A stretch of DNA of 27,717 bases, taken from contig DDMS01000036.1 of the NCBI GenBank assembly GCA_002340765.1, forward strand, positions 1-27,717. Direction: 5' to 3'. Position 1 is the stretch's first letter, and each line of letters opens with the position of its first letter. This document shows, piece by piece, positions 1-8,224 of the stretch. Under the pieces are notes generated by a model. The model made no database searches, was not told where the DNA came from, and saw only the letters and a list, made by a program, of their open reading frames with translations. This DNA is from Flavobacteriaceae bacterium UBA2540. Lineage in GTDB: Bacteria > Bacteroidota > Bacteroidia > Flavobacteriales > Flavobacteriaceae. A program made the translations under genes and the position numbers.

Positions 1-52
1 ATAAATAATCTATAATAACTATAAAAAATTGATAATATTTCTTAAATAGTCT

Positions 53-60
53 TTATTTGT
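53..60 (+). promoter_or_regulatory. Possible -7 box of the PLP-enzyme gene
   Basis: TTTATTTG at 53-60 differs by one base from the Bacteroidota -7 consensus TAnnTTTG. A TTG at 29-31 lies 21 bases upstream, an acceptable spacing for the -33 element. The start codon is at 80. This is a weak match in very AT-rich DNA, so it is only a candidate. Confidence 0.3.
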
Positions 61-79
61 CTAAAATAAATCCTTTATT

Positions 80-1285
80 ATGAAATTCAATCCAGCAGAA
101 AACATTCAAGATTTACAATATTTTGGTGAATTTGGAGGCGTAAATCCTTCAATTTCAGATTCTTCAACCTACACTTTTTTGTCCGCAAAAACCATGTTTG
201 ATACTTTTGAAGGCAATGCAGATGGTTGTTATTTATATTCGCGTCATTCATCGCCATCCAATTTATATTTGGGTGAGGCTTTGGCTGCACTAGAGGGAAC
301 AGAAACAGCCAATGTTGCGGCTTCAGGAATGGGAGCAATTACACAAGTTTTATTACAATTTTGTAAAGGGGGTGATCACATTGTTTCAAGCAGAACTATT
401 TATGGAGGAACCTATGCATTTTTGAAAAATTTCACCCCAAAACTTCACATAGAAACTACTTTCGTTGACATTACAAAATTGGACATTGTAGAAGCTGCAA
501 TCACCAAAAATACCAAAGTTTTATATTGTGAATCTGTGAGCAATCCTCTGTTGGAAGTAGCTAATATAAAAGCTTTGGCTGATTTGGCAAAAAAGCATAA
601 CCTGCAATTAGTGGTTGACAATACGTTTTCTCCATTGTTAATTTCGCCAGTAAAATTAGGCGCTCATGTGGTGATTCACAGTTTGACAAAATTCATCAAT
701 GGTTCTTCGGATACTTTAGGTGGCGTGGTTTGTGGCACTCAAGAATTCATTAATAATTTACGAAATGTGAATGATGGTGCAAGCATGTTATTGGGTTCAA
801 CTATGGATAGTTTGCGAGCAGCATCCATCCTTAAAAATCTTAGAACGTTGCATATCAGAATGACACAGCACAGTAAAAATGCACAATTTTTGGCAGAGAA
901 ATTTGAAGCGGATGGATTAAAAACAGTTTATCCAGGATTGGTTTCTCATCCTTCACACGAAATTTTTAAATCGATGATGAATGCTGATTATGGGTTTGGT
1001 GGATTATTAACAATTGATGTTGGTTCATTAGACAAAGCCAATGAATTGATGGAATTAATGCAACTTAAAAAAATTGGATATTTGGCAGTAAGTTTAGGGT
1101 TTTACAAAACCTTATTTTCTGCCCCAGGAAGTTCTACTTCATCAGAAATTCCGAAAAAAGAGCAAATTGAAATGGGACTTTCGGAAGGTTTGATTCGTTT
1201 TTCAATTGGATTGGACAATGACATTGAACGCACATACCACATGATGAAAAATTGCATGATTGAAATTGGTGTTTTGAAGAAATAA
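80..1285 (+). CDS. Cys/Met-metabolism PLP-dependent enzyme (methionine gamma-lyase / cystathionine gamma-synthase family)
   Basis: A 401-residue fold-type I PLP enzyme of the trans-sulfuration family, full length for the group and cytoplasmic. Visible landmarks are the YSR phosphate-binding motif (53-55), the SGMGAI segment (82-87), the pyridine-binding Asp180 in VDNTF, the Schiff-base Lys204 in HSLTKF, and the carboxylate-binding Arg373 in LIRFSIGL. Such enzymes catalyse gamma-elimination or gamma-replacement on methionine, cystathionine or acyl-homoserine. The specificity region is unusual. The position of methionine gamma-lyase Cys116 is Gly110 (YGGTYAF). The Glu of the SLGxxE motif is Lys343 (SLGFYKTL). 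The usual MTH triad before the C-terminal helix reads STS (352-354). The exact substrate therefore cannot be named. An NhaC-type transporter gene follows after 252 bases, which may mean the pair handles methionine or a related sulfur compound. Family assignment is firm; activity is inference. Confidence 0.88.
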   Translation: MKFNPAENIQDLQYFGEFGGVNPSISDSSTYTFLSAKTMFDTFEGNADGCYLYSRHSSPSNLYLGEALAALEGTETANVAASGMGAITQVLLQFCKGGDHIVSSRTIYGGTYAFLKNFTPKLHIETTFVDITKLDIVEAAITKNTKVLYCESVSNPLLEVANIKALADLAKKHNLQLVVDNTFSPLLISPVKLGAHVVIHSLTKFINGSSDTLGGVVCGTQEFINNLRNVNDGASMLLGSTMDSLRAASILKNLRTLHIRMTQHSKNAQFLAEKFEADGLKTVYPGLVSHPSHEIFKSMMNADYGFGGLLTIDVGSLDKANELMELMQLKKIGYLAVSLGFYKTLFSAPGSSTSSEIPKKEQIEMGLSEGLIRFSIGLDNDIERTYHMMKNCMIEIGVLKK

Positions 1286-1368
1286 TTTTTGCAATCCCGA
1301 AGTTTCGAGATCAAAAATATCCTGCAAGGTTTCAAAAATCATGAACGTATAAATCATTACAAAACCAA

Positions 1369-1431
1369 AATTATTTATAAAAATAATTTTTTTCCAAATC
1401 TTACAGGCTTTAAAAACCTGAGAGTTTTTTT
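1369..1431 (+). terminator. Candidate terminator hairpins after the PLP-enzyme gene
   Basis: Two hairpin-like elements lie between the PLP enzyme and the NhaC gene. The first is a perfect AT-only 8-bp stem, AATTATTT (1369-1376) with AAATAATT (1381-1388), followed by a short T run. The second is a weaker CAGG/CCTG-centred stem (about 1401-1424) followed by a run of seven T. Either could end transcription, which would make the NhaC gene a separate unit. The AT-only stem would be unstable, so confidence is modest. Confidence 0.35.
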
Positions 1432-1537
1432 ATGAAATCGAATTATATCCATTTCAAATTTCTTTTTTGTTATTTGCAATTTTTGATTTGCATAACTTTC
1501 TGTAAAATCGTAACATTACAAATCTAAATTTCAAACG

Positions 1538-3022
1538 ATGCAGCAAGAAAAAAACACTTCAGAAATTCATATACAAGATCAAAAAATCATAGAGAATAAG
1601 CAATTATCCATTTGGGAAGCACTATTTCCTGTATTTGCATTGGTTGCAATGTTGGCTTTTAATGTCTTTGTTTTTGGGGATGATGCTTTGAGTGGAAGCA
1701 ATCAATTTATATTATTATTGGGTGGAGCAGTTGCAGCAATTGTAGGTTTTAGAAACAAAGTTTCTCATGAATCAATGATGGGAGAAGTTGCAGAAAACAT
1801 CAAATCAACTTCGGGTGCCATTTTAATTTTATTAATGGTTGGTGCATTAGCAGGTACTTGGTTGATTAGTGGTGTTATTCCTGCCATGATTTATTATGGA
1901 TTGCAGGTGTTGAATCCAACCATTTTTTTAGCTGCTTGTTTGATAATTTGCGCTATCATTTCGATTGCAACAGGTAGTTCTTGGACCACTTCAGCTACTG
2001 TAGGAATTGCATTAATTGGTATTGGTGATGCTCTCGGAATTTCAATGGGAATGACTGCAGGAGCAGTGTTGTCTGGGGCATATTTTGGGGATAAAATGTC
2101 ACCAATGTCTGATACTACGAATTTGGCCCCAGCAATGGCAGGAACAGATTTGTTTACACATATCAAATACATGACGTACACAACTGTCCCTACTTTTATT
2201 TTATCACTATTGTTTTTTACTGTACTAGGTTTTACACAAAATATTACTGGTGAAGCAGATACAAATGCTTTGTTGGGTGATATTGACAAAGCTTTTTCCA
2301 TTTCTCCATGGTTATTTATTGTGCCAATTATTGTGATTGGATTGATTGTAAAGAAAACACCTCCTTTGATTGCGTTGCTTGCTGGGACTATTTTAGCAGC
2401 TATTTTTGCATTGATTTTTCAGCCAGAAGTTGTAGCACAAATCGCGGGCGTTCAAGAATTAAATTTTACAAATGCTTATAAAGGAGTTTTAAAAGCAATC
2501 ACTGTTGAAACTTCAATTGCTACCGAAAATAAAGCGTTGGCTGATCTGTTTACAACAGGAGGAATGTCAAAAATGACGGGAACAATTTGGTTGATTTTAT
2601 GCGCGATGGTTTTTGGTGGAATTATGGATGCTATTGGTGCTTTAGCTAGAATCAGTAGTTTTATGTTGAATTTGTTTGATTCTGTTTTTGGATTATTTGC
2701 TAGTACCGTTTTCACTTGTATTGGATTGAATTTCACAGCTTCTGATCAATATTTAGCGATTGTTATACCTGGAAAAATGTATGCAAAAGCATATAAAGAC
2801 AAAGGATTAGCGCCTGAAAACTTGAGTAGAACTTTGGAAGATTCAGGAACAGTAACCTCTGTTTTAATTCCCTGGAATACTTGTGGTGCCTATCATACAG
2901 GAGTTTTAGGAGTTTCGGTTTTTGACTTCGGAATTTATGCCATTTTCAATTGGTTGAGCCCATTTATGACCTTATTGTTTGCGGCTTTCAAAATTAAAAT
3001 CAAACAGTTAGTTGCTAAATAG
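1538..3022 (+). CDS. nhaC: NhaC-family Na+/H+ antiporter-type transporter
   Basis: A 494-residue polytopic inner-membrane protein of the NhaC family (Pfam Na_H_antiporter), of usual length. About 25 hydrophilic N-terminal residues come first, followed by roughly 11-13 hydrophobic segments. Conserved family stretches are GSSWTTSATVG (146-156) and the charged-polar signature around YFGDKMSPMSDTTN (182-195). In the C-terminal half the segments around LEDSGTVTSVLIPWNTCG also match the family. Established members exchange Na+ for H+. Some NhaC relatives have been proposed as amino-acid or methionine carriers (MetT-type) or exchange organic acids, so the substrate is open. The position downstream of a Cys/Met PLP enzyme makes a sulfur amino acid a reasonable alternative. 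ATG 1538 is the only start that leaves the full first membrane region. No riboswitch-like structure was recognised upstream. Confidence 0.88.
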   Translation: MQQEKNTSEIHIQDQKIIENKQLSIWEALFPVFALVAMLAFNVFVFGDDALSGSNQFILLLGGAVAAIVGFRNKVSHESMMGEVAENIKSTSGAILILLMVGALAGTWLISGVIPAMIYYGLQVLNPTIFLAACLIICAIISIATGSSWTTSATVGIALIGIGDALGISMGMTAGAVLSGAYFGDKMSPMSDTTNLAPAMAGTDLFTHIKYMTYTTVPTFILSLLFFTVLGFTQNITGEADTNALLGDIDKAFSISPWLFIVPIIVIGLIVKKTPPLIALLAGTILAAIFALIFQPEVVAQIAGVQELNFTNAYKGVLKAITVETSIATENKALADLFTTGGMSKMTGTIWLILCAMVFGGIMDAIGALARISSFMLNLFDSVFGLFASTVFTCIGLNFTASDQYLAIVIPGKMYAKAYKDKGLAPENLSRTLEDSGTVTSVLIPWNTCGAYHTGVLGVSVFDFGIYAIFNWLSPFMTLLFAAFKIKIKQLVAK

Positions 3023-3064
3023 TGTTAGATTTTTAATGTTAAATCTTGAAAAAAATATCCAAAC

Positions 3065-3100
3065 TAACTTTGTATCAATCTATCAATACAACTATCTTTG
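3065..3100 (+). promoter_or_regulatory. Tandem Bacteroidota-type promoter for the SGNH-MBOAT operon
   Basis: Two perfect TAnnTTTG boxes occur: TAACTTTG (3065-3072) and TATCTTTG (3093-3100). The TTTG of the first (3069-3072) sits 20 bases upstream of the second, which is the usual -33 to -7 spacing in Bacteroidota. The best-supported promoter therefore uses 3069-3072 and 3093-3100, with transcription starting near 3107 and a leader of about 60 bases before ATG 3166. Confidence 0.55.
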
Positions 3101-3165
3101 ATTGGTTAAATTTTGAATTCAAAATTTAAAGTAATTTATTAAAAATCAGCAACTTTAATTCACTA

Positions 3166-4629
3166 ATGAAATATTCTCCAATAAAAATATGCCTTTACAT
3201 TTGCGCTACTTTATTGTTGATGTATCTCATGACTTTTTTTAGTAAAAACCATCAACTTCCCATCGGAAAATTCCAAGAAGGTTTTGTGGTGAAAAAATGG
3301 TTTTTTAAATATCCTAAAACTGCTTCTTTTTTCAAACAAAAAGAATTGGACGAAAATCAAATAAAATCTTTAGACAGTATTGTTTACAATTTGAGTGTTA
3401 CTGATAGTAATGACGCAGAAGATGCTAAAATTATTCCAATTTTCACAAAAATTGATACCTCCAAAATTGAACGTTTGTCGTATCCAAAAGATGCAAAAGC
3501 ATTTATAAAACAATTAAAAATCAATCTTCAAAGTCCAAAATGTCGCATCATTCATTATGGTGATTCACAAATTGAAGGCGATAGAATGTCTGGGTATATT
3601 CGCAATAGATTGCAAGGATATTTTGGCGGAAGTGGCCCTGGATTTATTCCAATAGTTCAAGTGTATCAACAAATCAGCGCTAACATAACTCCGTCACCAA
3701 ATTGGAAACGTTTTGCAGCTTTTGATCCAACACACAAGCGTTTTTCTCATCAAAAGTATGGTGCTTATACCTCACTTTCACGATTTACGCCAGTGTATGA
3801 CATCGAAGAAGATAGTTTGCTTTTAGATAAACTTGAACTCACAAAAGCAACTATTGATATTGGCGTTTCTCAACGTTCTTATGCGCTTCTTAAAAATTTC
3901 ACTTCCATAGGGTTGCATTATGGAAACGTGCAATCACCCTCAGCAATTCAAGTGAATAATGATGGTGTTTTGATGAAAAGCGATACACTGATTGCAGATG
4001 GCAATTATCATAAATATTCAATCAATTTAACAAGTGCGCCAACCAATTTGAGGATTGAAATAGATGCTAAAATTAGTCCAGATTTTTATGGATTAACGCT
4101 TGATGGCGAAAAAGGAATTTCGTTGGATAATGTAGCAATGCGAGGTGCATCAGGAACTGTTTTTGCTACAATGAATAGCGAAAACTTCAGTCAAATGTTC
4201 CAACAATTAAAACCAAAAGTATTGATTTTCCAGTTTGGAGGAAATACAGTGCCTTATTTAAAAGATTCTTTATCAGTAATAAATTATGCAGGATATTTAA
4301 AAAGTCAGTTGAATTGGACTCGCACTAAAACCGACAATGCAAGTATTATTTTTATTGGTCCTTCTGACATGACAACCACTGAAAATGGAGAATTGATTAC
4401 CTATAAATTATTACCATATCTCAATCAAGTTTTAAAACAAACTTGTAATGAAAATGGCATTGCTTATTGGAGTATGTTTGATGCAATGGGAGGAAAAAAC
4501 TCTATGAAACATTGGGTTGACCAAAAGTTGGCAGGAAGTGATTATACGCACTTTTCCTCAAGTGGTACCAAAGTTGTTTCTGAGTTGTTTTTCGTAGCTT
4601 TATATTTAGATTTGATGGCTTTAAAATGA
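3166..4629 (+). CDS. SGNH/GDSL-like membrane-anchored protein, probably involved in glycan O-acetylation
   Basis: A 487-residue protein with an N-terminal hydrophobic segment (about residues 8-25) acting as signal anchor or uncleaved signal peptide, so the bulk should be periplasmic. The SGNH blocks are visible. Block I is YGDSQIEGD with nucleophile candidate Ser134. A block-III-like FGGN has an oxyanion Asn360. The C-terminal block V is DYTHFSSSG with Asp459 and His462. The interrupted arrangement, with about 220 residues between block I and block III holding a beta-rich carbohydrate-binding-like region, resembles the AlgX/AlgJ/PatB type more than simple lipases. It overlaps the next gene by four bases (ATGA), implying translational coupling. 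Together with the following SGNH and MBOAT genes it probably O-acetylates or deacetylates an exported polysaccharide. The substrate is unknown. Confidence 0.72.
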   Translation: MKYSPIKICLYICATLLLMYLMTFFSKNHQLPIGKFQEGFVVKKWFFKYPKTASFFKQKELDENQIKSLDSIVYNLSVTDSNDAEDAKIIPIFTKIDTSKIERLSYPKDAKAFIKQLKINLQSPKCRIIHYGDSQIEGDRMSGYIRNRLQGYFGGSGPGFIPIVQVYQQISANITPSPNWKRFAAFDPTHKRFSHQKYGAYTSLSRFTPVYDIEEDSLLLDKLELTKATIDIGVSQRSYALLKNFTSIGLHYGNVQSPSAIQVNNDGVLMKSDTLIADGNYHKYSINLTSAPTNLRIEIDAKISPDFYGLTLDGEKGISLDNVAMRGASGTVFATMNSENFSQMFQQLKPKVLIFQFGGNTVPYLKDSLSVINYAGYLKSQLNWTRTKTDNASIIFIGPSDMTTTENGELITYKLLPYLNQVLKQTCNENGIAYWSMFDAMGGKNSMKHWVDQKLAGSDYTHFSSSGTKVVSELFFVALYLDLMALK

Positions 4630-5918
4630 ACAAAAAACTTCTGATTTTAGTCATTTTTTGGGCAACACAATGCTACTCGCAACGCTATATTTTAGATAGT
4701 GTTGAGTCAGAATATGGAAGTTTATACCATCAAGAAATCAATCAATTCAAGTATGCAGCTGATTCTCCTTATTTTAATACTTTTTTTAAAAGATTGGATA
4801 GTGTGTTTGAAGGGAAAAAAGACAAACTTCATATTTTTCACATAGGTGGTTCACACATTCAAGCGGATATTTATTCAAACAAATTGCGGACCTATCTTCA
4901 AAATACCAACGAAGTTTCCATGGCGCAACGTGGGTTTATTTTTCCATTTCATTTGGCAAGAACCAATAATCCAAGCAATTATCAAATTTCAGGAACCAAA
5001 TCAAAATGGCAAGGGTATCGTTGTTCAGCAACTGACAGTATTGCTTGGGGTTTATCTGGAATTACTGCAGCTTTTAGAGAAAAATCAGATACCATTTACA
5101 TCAAAGCCAACTATAAAAATTACACGAAAAAACAGTATACTTTTAATAAATTTCGATTGTTTCACAGCACTTGGAATGACGATTATCAAATTACGCTTTT
5201 AGACAGCACTTTGGTAGATTGGGAAATCACTAATTATGAGTCATTTTATAAAGAATACCATTTTAAAACGGCTGTTGATTCTGTCGCTTTTCGTTTAGAA
5301 TTGAAAGAAACTGCCAATATTTCTCCTGAGTTTTTATTTATGGGAGCTGAATTGATGAATGAAAATCCAGGCATCGAATTTACAAGTATTGGGGTCAATG
5401 GTGCAAGTTTTGGGTTTTATAACAGAAGTGCTTATTTTGAAAAACAATTGCAATTATACACCCCTGATTTGTTTATCATTTCTATTGGCACAAATGACGC
5501 GTACATGCCAGTTTCGTATTTTAATACGGATAAATTCCGAAAATATTATGAGGATTTTATTCAAATGATTCAACGAATTAATCCCAACTGCGCCATTTTA
5601 TTGACAGTACCTAATGATAGTTATTACAAACGAAAATATCAAAATAAAAATACGGCAACACAGCAAATCATTATCAATGAATTGGCACAAAAATATCAAA
5701 TGGCAGTCTGGGATTTTTATGAAATTATGGGTGGTTTAGGATCATCAAACAGATGGTATAAAAATAAATTGATGCCTCGTGATCGAATTCATTTTACTCA
5801 TTTAGGATACCAAATCAAAGCAGATTTATTACTAAATGCCCTGATTGATGCTTGGTCAACTGCCACAAATCGTGATAAAGAAACATTATTGAATCATTAC
5901 AAATCATTACATGAATAG
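4626..5918 (+). CDS. Exported SGNH/GDSL-type esterase or acetyltransferase-like protein
   Basis: A 430-residue protein with a cleavable-looking signal peptide (residues 1-19, ending CYSQ). SGNH signatures are block I HIGGSHIQAD with Ser76, block III ISIGTNDAY with Asn290, and block V DRIHFTHLG with Asp386 and His389. All members of a Ser-Asn-Asp-His catalytic set are thus present. Block I reads GGSH rather than GDSL, as is common in Bacteroidota members of this superfamily. Its start overlaps the stop of the upstream SGNH gene by four bases, and its end overlaps the MBOAT gene by eight bases, so the three are one translationally coupled operon. The two SGNH proteins are paralogous in layout but quite divergent. 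Likely role: acetyl transfer to, or release from, a surface glycan. The target is not determinable here. Confidence 0.75.
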   Translation: MNKKLLILVIFWATQCYSQRYILDSVESEYGSLYHQEINQFKYAADSPYFNTFFKRLDSVFEGKKDKLHIFHIGGSHIQADIYSNKLRTYLQNTNEVSMAQRGFIFPFHLARTNNPSNYQISGTKSKWQGYRCSATDSIAWGLSGITAAFREKSDTIYIKANYKNYTKKQYTFNKFRLFHSTWNDDYQITLLDSTLVDWEITNYESFYKEYHFKTAVDSVAFRLELKETANISPEFLFMGAELMNENPGIEFTSIGVNGASFGFYNRSAYFEKQLQLYTPDLFIISIGTNDAYMPVSYFNTDKFRKYYEDFIQMIQRINPNCAILLTVPNDSYYKRKYQNKNTATQQIIINELAQKYQMAVWDFYEIMGGLGSSNRWYKNKLMPRDRIHFTHLGYQIKADLLLNALIDAWSTATNRDKETLLNHYKSLHE

Positions 5919-7572
5919 GCTTCAAGATATTTTTACGTTTTCGGAAGCATATCCGTTGATTTTTACACAAGTGAACTTCTGGATATTTTTCGCAATCGCA
6001 TATTTTATATTTGCGTTGGTGTATAAAAAAGTACCGCTTCGAAATTCGTATTTGTTCTTTATTTCGCTGTTTTTTTATTACAAAACAAGTGGATTATTTG
6101 TCGGAATTTTATTGTTCAGTACGTTAGTTGATTTTGTAATTGGGAAAAAAATCTATAAAACGGAACATCAAAAAAAACGCTATTTTCTTGTAATATTGAG
6201 CGTTTGTATCAATTTATTGGTGCTTTGTTATTTTAAATATGCCTATTTTTTTACAGATTCTTTCAATTTACTTTTCGACACCAATCACCAAGTAGTGAAT
6301 TGGCTCGCAAAATGGGGCAATAGTTTTGGGAATCAAAACTATTTTTCGGTAGATAAAATCATTTTACCTGTTGGAATTTCATTCTACACCTTTCAAACCA
6401 TCAGTTATAGCGTAGATATTTTCCGTAGAAAATTAAAACCGTTAGATTCTATTCTTGATTTCGGATTTTACGTGAGTTTTTTTCCACAATTGGTTGCAGG
6501 ACCTATTGTGAGAGCAGAAAGTTTTGTGCCACAAATATCAAAACCAACGATCTTAACGAAAGCTGATTTTGATGCAGGTACTTATTTGATATTAAAAGGA
6601 TTGATAAAAAAAATGCTTTTTGCTGATTTTATTGCCATGCATTTTTTAGATCGTGTTTTTGATGCGCCAGAAATGTATTCTGGTTTTACAAATATCATGG
6701 CAATGATTGGTTATTCTTTGCAGATTTATGGAGATTTTTCTGGCTACACAGACATTGCCATTGGCTTGGCATTATTGATGGGTTTCAAACTTCCTGTAAA
6801 TTTCAATTCTCCTTATAAAGCTACAAATGCAGGAGATTTTTGGAAACGATGGCACATGTCACTTTCCACTTGGTTGCGCGATTATTTATACATTCCTTTG
6901 GGCGGAAATCGCAAAGGGTCCTCAGGTTCTTATATTATTTTAGGGTTGATGTTGTTGGTTTTATTGATAGCTTTCAGATCAAATTTCTTTCTGATTAGCA
7001 TCACTTTGATAGCTTCAATTGGCATTTTTGTTGCAGGTTTCTATAATTCGTCTGTAAAAAATCACATCAATACGAATATCAATCTGATGTTGACCATGTT
7101 GATTGGTGGTCTTTGGCATGGAGCTTCTTGGAAGTTTGTGATTTGGGGAGGATTGAATGGATTAGGAATTTTAGTGTATAAGTATTGGCGAAAAATAAGT
7201 CCGTATGAGTTAAAAAACCAATGGTATGTGCGTTGTTGGAAAATCGGAATTACTTTTCTGTTCATCACGTTTACCCGAATTTATTTTAGAGGAGAAACTA
7301 TGGAACACATTTCGAAATGGTATTTTCAAGTTTGGAATCGATTTGACCTACAAAGTGCGTTGGATATTTTAACCCATTATCAAGCTGTTTTTTGGGTAAT
7401 GCTTTTGGGATACATCACACATTGGTTGCCACAAACCACCAAAAACGTGATGGAATCCTTATACAGTAATAGTCCTGCTTTTATCAAAGTGATTTTTGCA
7501 GCCGTCATTGGTTTGTTATGTTATCAAGCATTTTCATCAGATTTCCAACCTTTTATTTATTTTCAGTTTTAA
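5911..7572 (+). CDS. MBOAT family O-acyltransferase (AlgI-like)
   Basis: A 553-residue inner-membrane protein with about a dozen hydrophobic segments. It has the AlgI-type signatures FPQLVAGPIVR (191-201), YGDFSGYTDIAIG (273-285), FWKRWHMSLSTWLRDYLY (310-327, with His315) and IGGLWHGASWKFVIWGGLNG (398-417, with His403, the conserved MBOAT catalytic His). AlgI-type proteins hand acetyl groups across the membrane to extracytoplasmic SGNH/AlgX/AlgJ-like partners, which fits the two coupled SGNH genes upstream. Between GGNRKG (331-336) and NLMLTMLIGG (391-400), where alginate-type proteins have only a short loop, there are over 50 residues containing one or two extra hydrophobic segments (about 341-377). 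The start overlaps the upstream stop by eight bases. The family is certain; the glycan acceptor is unknown. Confidence 0.9.
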   Translation: MNRLQDIFTFSEAYPLIFTQVNFWIFFAIAYFIFALVYKKVPLRNSYLFFISLFFYYKTSGLFVGILLFSTLVDFVIGKKIYKTEHQKKRYFLVILSVCINLLVLCYFKYAYFFTDSFNLLFDTNHQVVNWLAKWGNSFGNQNYFSVDKIILPVGISFYTFQTISYSVDIFRRKLKPLDSILDFGFYVSFFPQLVAGPIVRAESFVPQISKPTILTKADFDAGTYLILKGLIKKMLFADFIAMHFLDRVFDAPEMYSGFTNIMAMIGYSLQIYGDFSGYTDIAIGLALLMGFKLPVNFNSPYKATNAGDFWKRWHMSLSTWLRDYLYIPLGGNRKGSSGSYIILGLMLLVLLIAFRSNFFLISITLIASIGIFVAGFYNSSVKNHINTNINLMLTMLIGGLWHGASWKFVIWGGLNGLGILVYKYWRKISPYELKNQWYVRCWKIGITFLFITFTRIYFRGETMEHISKWYFQVWNRFDLQSALDILTHYQAVFWVMLLGYITHWLPQTTKNVMESLYSNSPAFIKVIFAAVIGLLCYQAFSSDFQPFIYFQF

Positions 7573-7640
7573 TAAGAGTCATTTCATCTACAAGAATTAT
7601 AATTAACTTTTTTAAAAAAAACCCATCCCTTTTTTATCCT

Positions 7641-7648
7641 TATATTTG
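7641..7648 (+). promoter_or_regulatory. Probable -7 promoter box of sodC
   Basis: TATATTTG is a perfect match to the Bacteroidota -7 consensus TAnnTTTG. It ends 20 bases before the start codon at 7669, predicting a short leader of roughly 13-15 bases. No convincing TTG -33 element is seen at the expected distance. Confidence 0.5.
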
Positions 7649-7668
7649 AGGAAATAAAAACAAATCCC

Positions 7669-8193
7669 ATGAAAAAAATCGTATTAATTTCTTTTTTTGC
7701 ACTTGCAATCGCTGTCGCTTGTAAATCTGCAACTGATGCAAAACCAACCGTTTTAAAAATCAATTTAGAAGCAAAAAGCAATAGTACAGTTGCTGGAACT
7801 GCCACTTTTTCTGAAAAAAATGGTGTGGTAACTTTCGAGGCTATCATGACTGGTTTGACGCCAGGAGTTCACGCAATTCACATTCACGAAAAATCAGATT
7901 GTTCTTCTGCTGACGGAACTTCTGCAGGCGGTCACTGGAATCCGTTATTTAAAAAACACGGAAAATGGGGTGAAGCTGAATACCATAAAGGGGATATTGG
8001 CAATTTTACAGCCGATGAAAATGGCAAAGGAACCATTTCATTAAAAACAGACGAATGGTGTATAGGTTGTGAAGACGAAACCAAAAATATCTTAAACAAA
8101 AGCATCATTGTTCACGCAAATCCTGATGATTTTGTAACGCAACCTACAGGAGATGCAGGAGGAAGAGTGGCTTGCTCAGGAATTATTCGCTAA
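7669..8193 (+). CDS. sodC: Periplasmic Cu/Zn superoxide dismutase, lipoprotein
   Basis: A 174-residue SodC that dismutates superoxide outside the cytoplasm. A signal peptide ends at a lipobox-like sequence with Cys18 (IAVACKS), so it is probably a lipoprotein, although the -3 residue is Ala rather than Leu. All metal ligands align by spacing with eukaryotic SOD1. Copper ligands are His71, His73, His89 and His149. Zinc ligands are His89 (bridging), His97, His106 and Asp109. The structural disulfide is Cys78-Cys169. The QPTGDAGGR loop before Cys169 is typical and carries the active-site Arg166. An additional CxxC pair (Cys131, Cys134, in EWCIGCED) lies in the loop before the last copper ligand. 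The gene stands alone with its own -7 box and converges on the P450 gene 31 bases downstream. Confidence 0.95.
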   Translation: MKKIVLISFFALAIAVACKSATDAKPTVLKINLEAKSNSTVAGTATFSEKNGVVTFEAIMTGLTPGVHAIHIHEKSDCSSADGTSAGGHWNPLFKKHGKWGEAEYHKGDIGNFTADENGKGTISLKTDEWCIGCEDETKNILNKSIIVHANPDDFVTQPTGDAGGRVACSGIIR

Positions 8194-8224
8194 TATTAAT
8201 GAATTGACTTATTTTTGATGGCTA

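Noticed and set aside
1286..1537. Possible riboswitch (for example SAM-responsive) before the NhaC gene
   Set aside because: The spacer shows only AT-rich and weak CAGG/CCTG hairpins; I could not identify conserved SAM riboswitch core elements.
1894..2301. Long minus-strand open frame inside nhaC
   Set aside because: Antisense shadow of a conserved membrane-protein gene; composition mirrors nhaC codons and no family is recognised.
3027..3046. AGATTT/AAATCT inverted repeat after nhaC as a terminator
   Set aside because: The stem is only 6 bp, AT-rich, and is followed by A rather than T residues on the coding strand.
4846..5202. Plus-strand 118-codon frame inside the second SGNH gene
   Set aside because: Out-of-frame shadow; the SGNH motifs are all in the other frame, which has a signal peptide and coupled overlaps.
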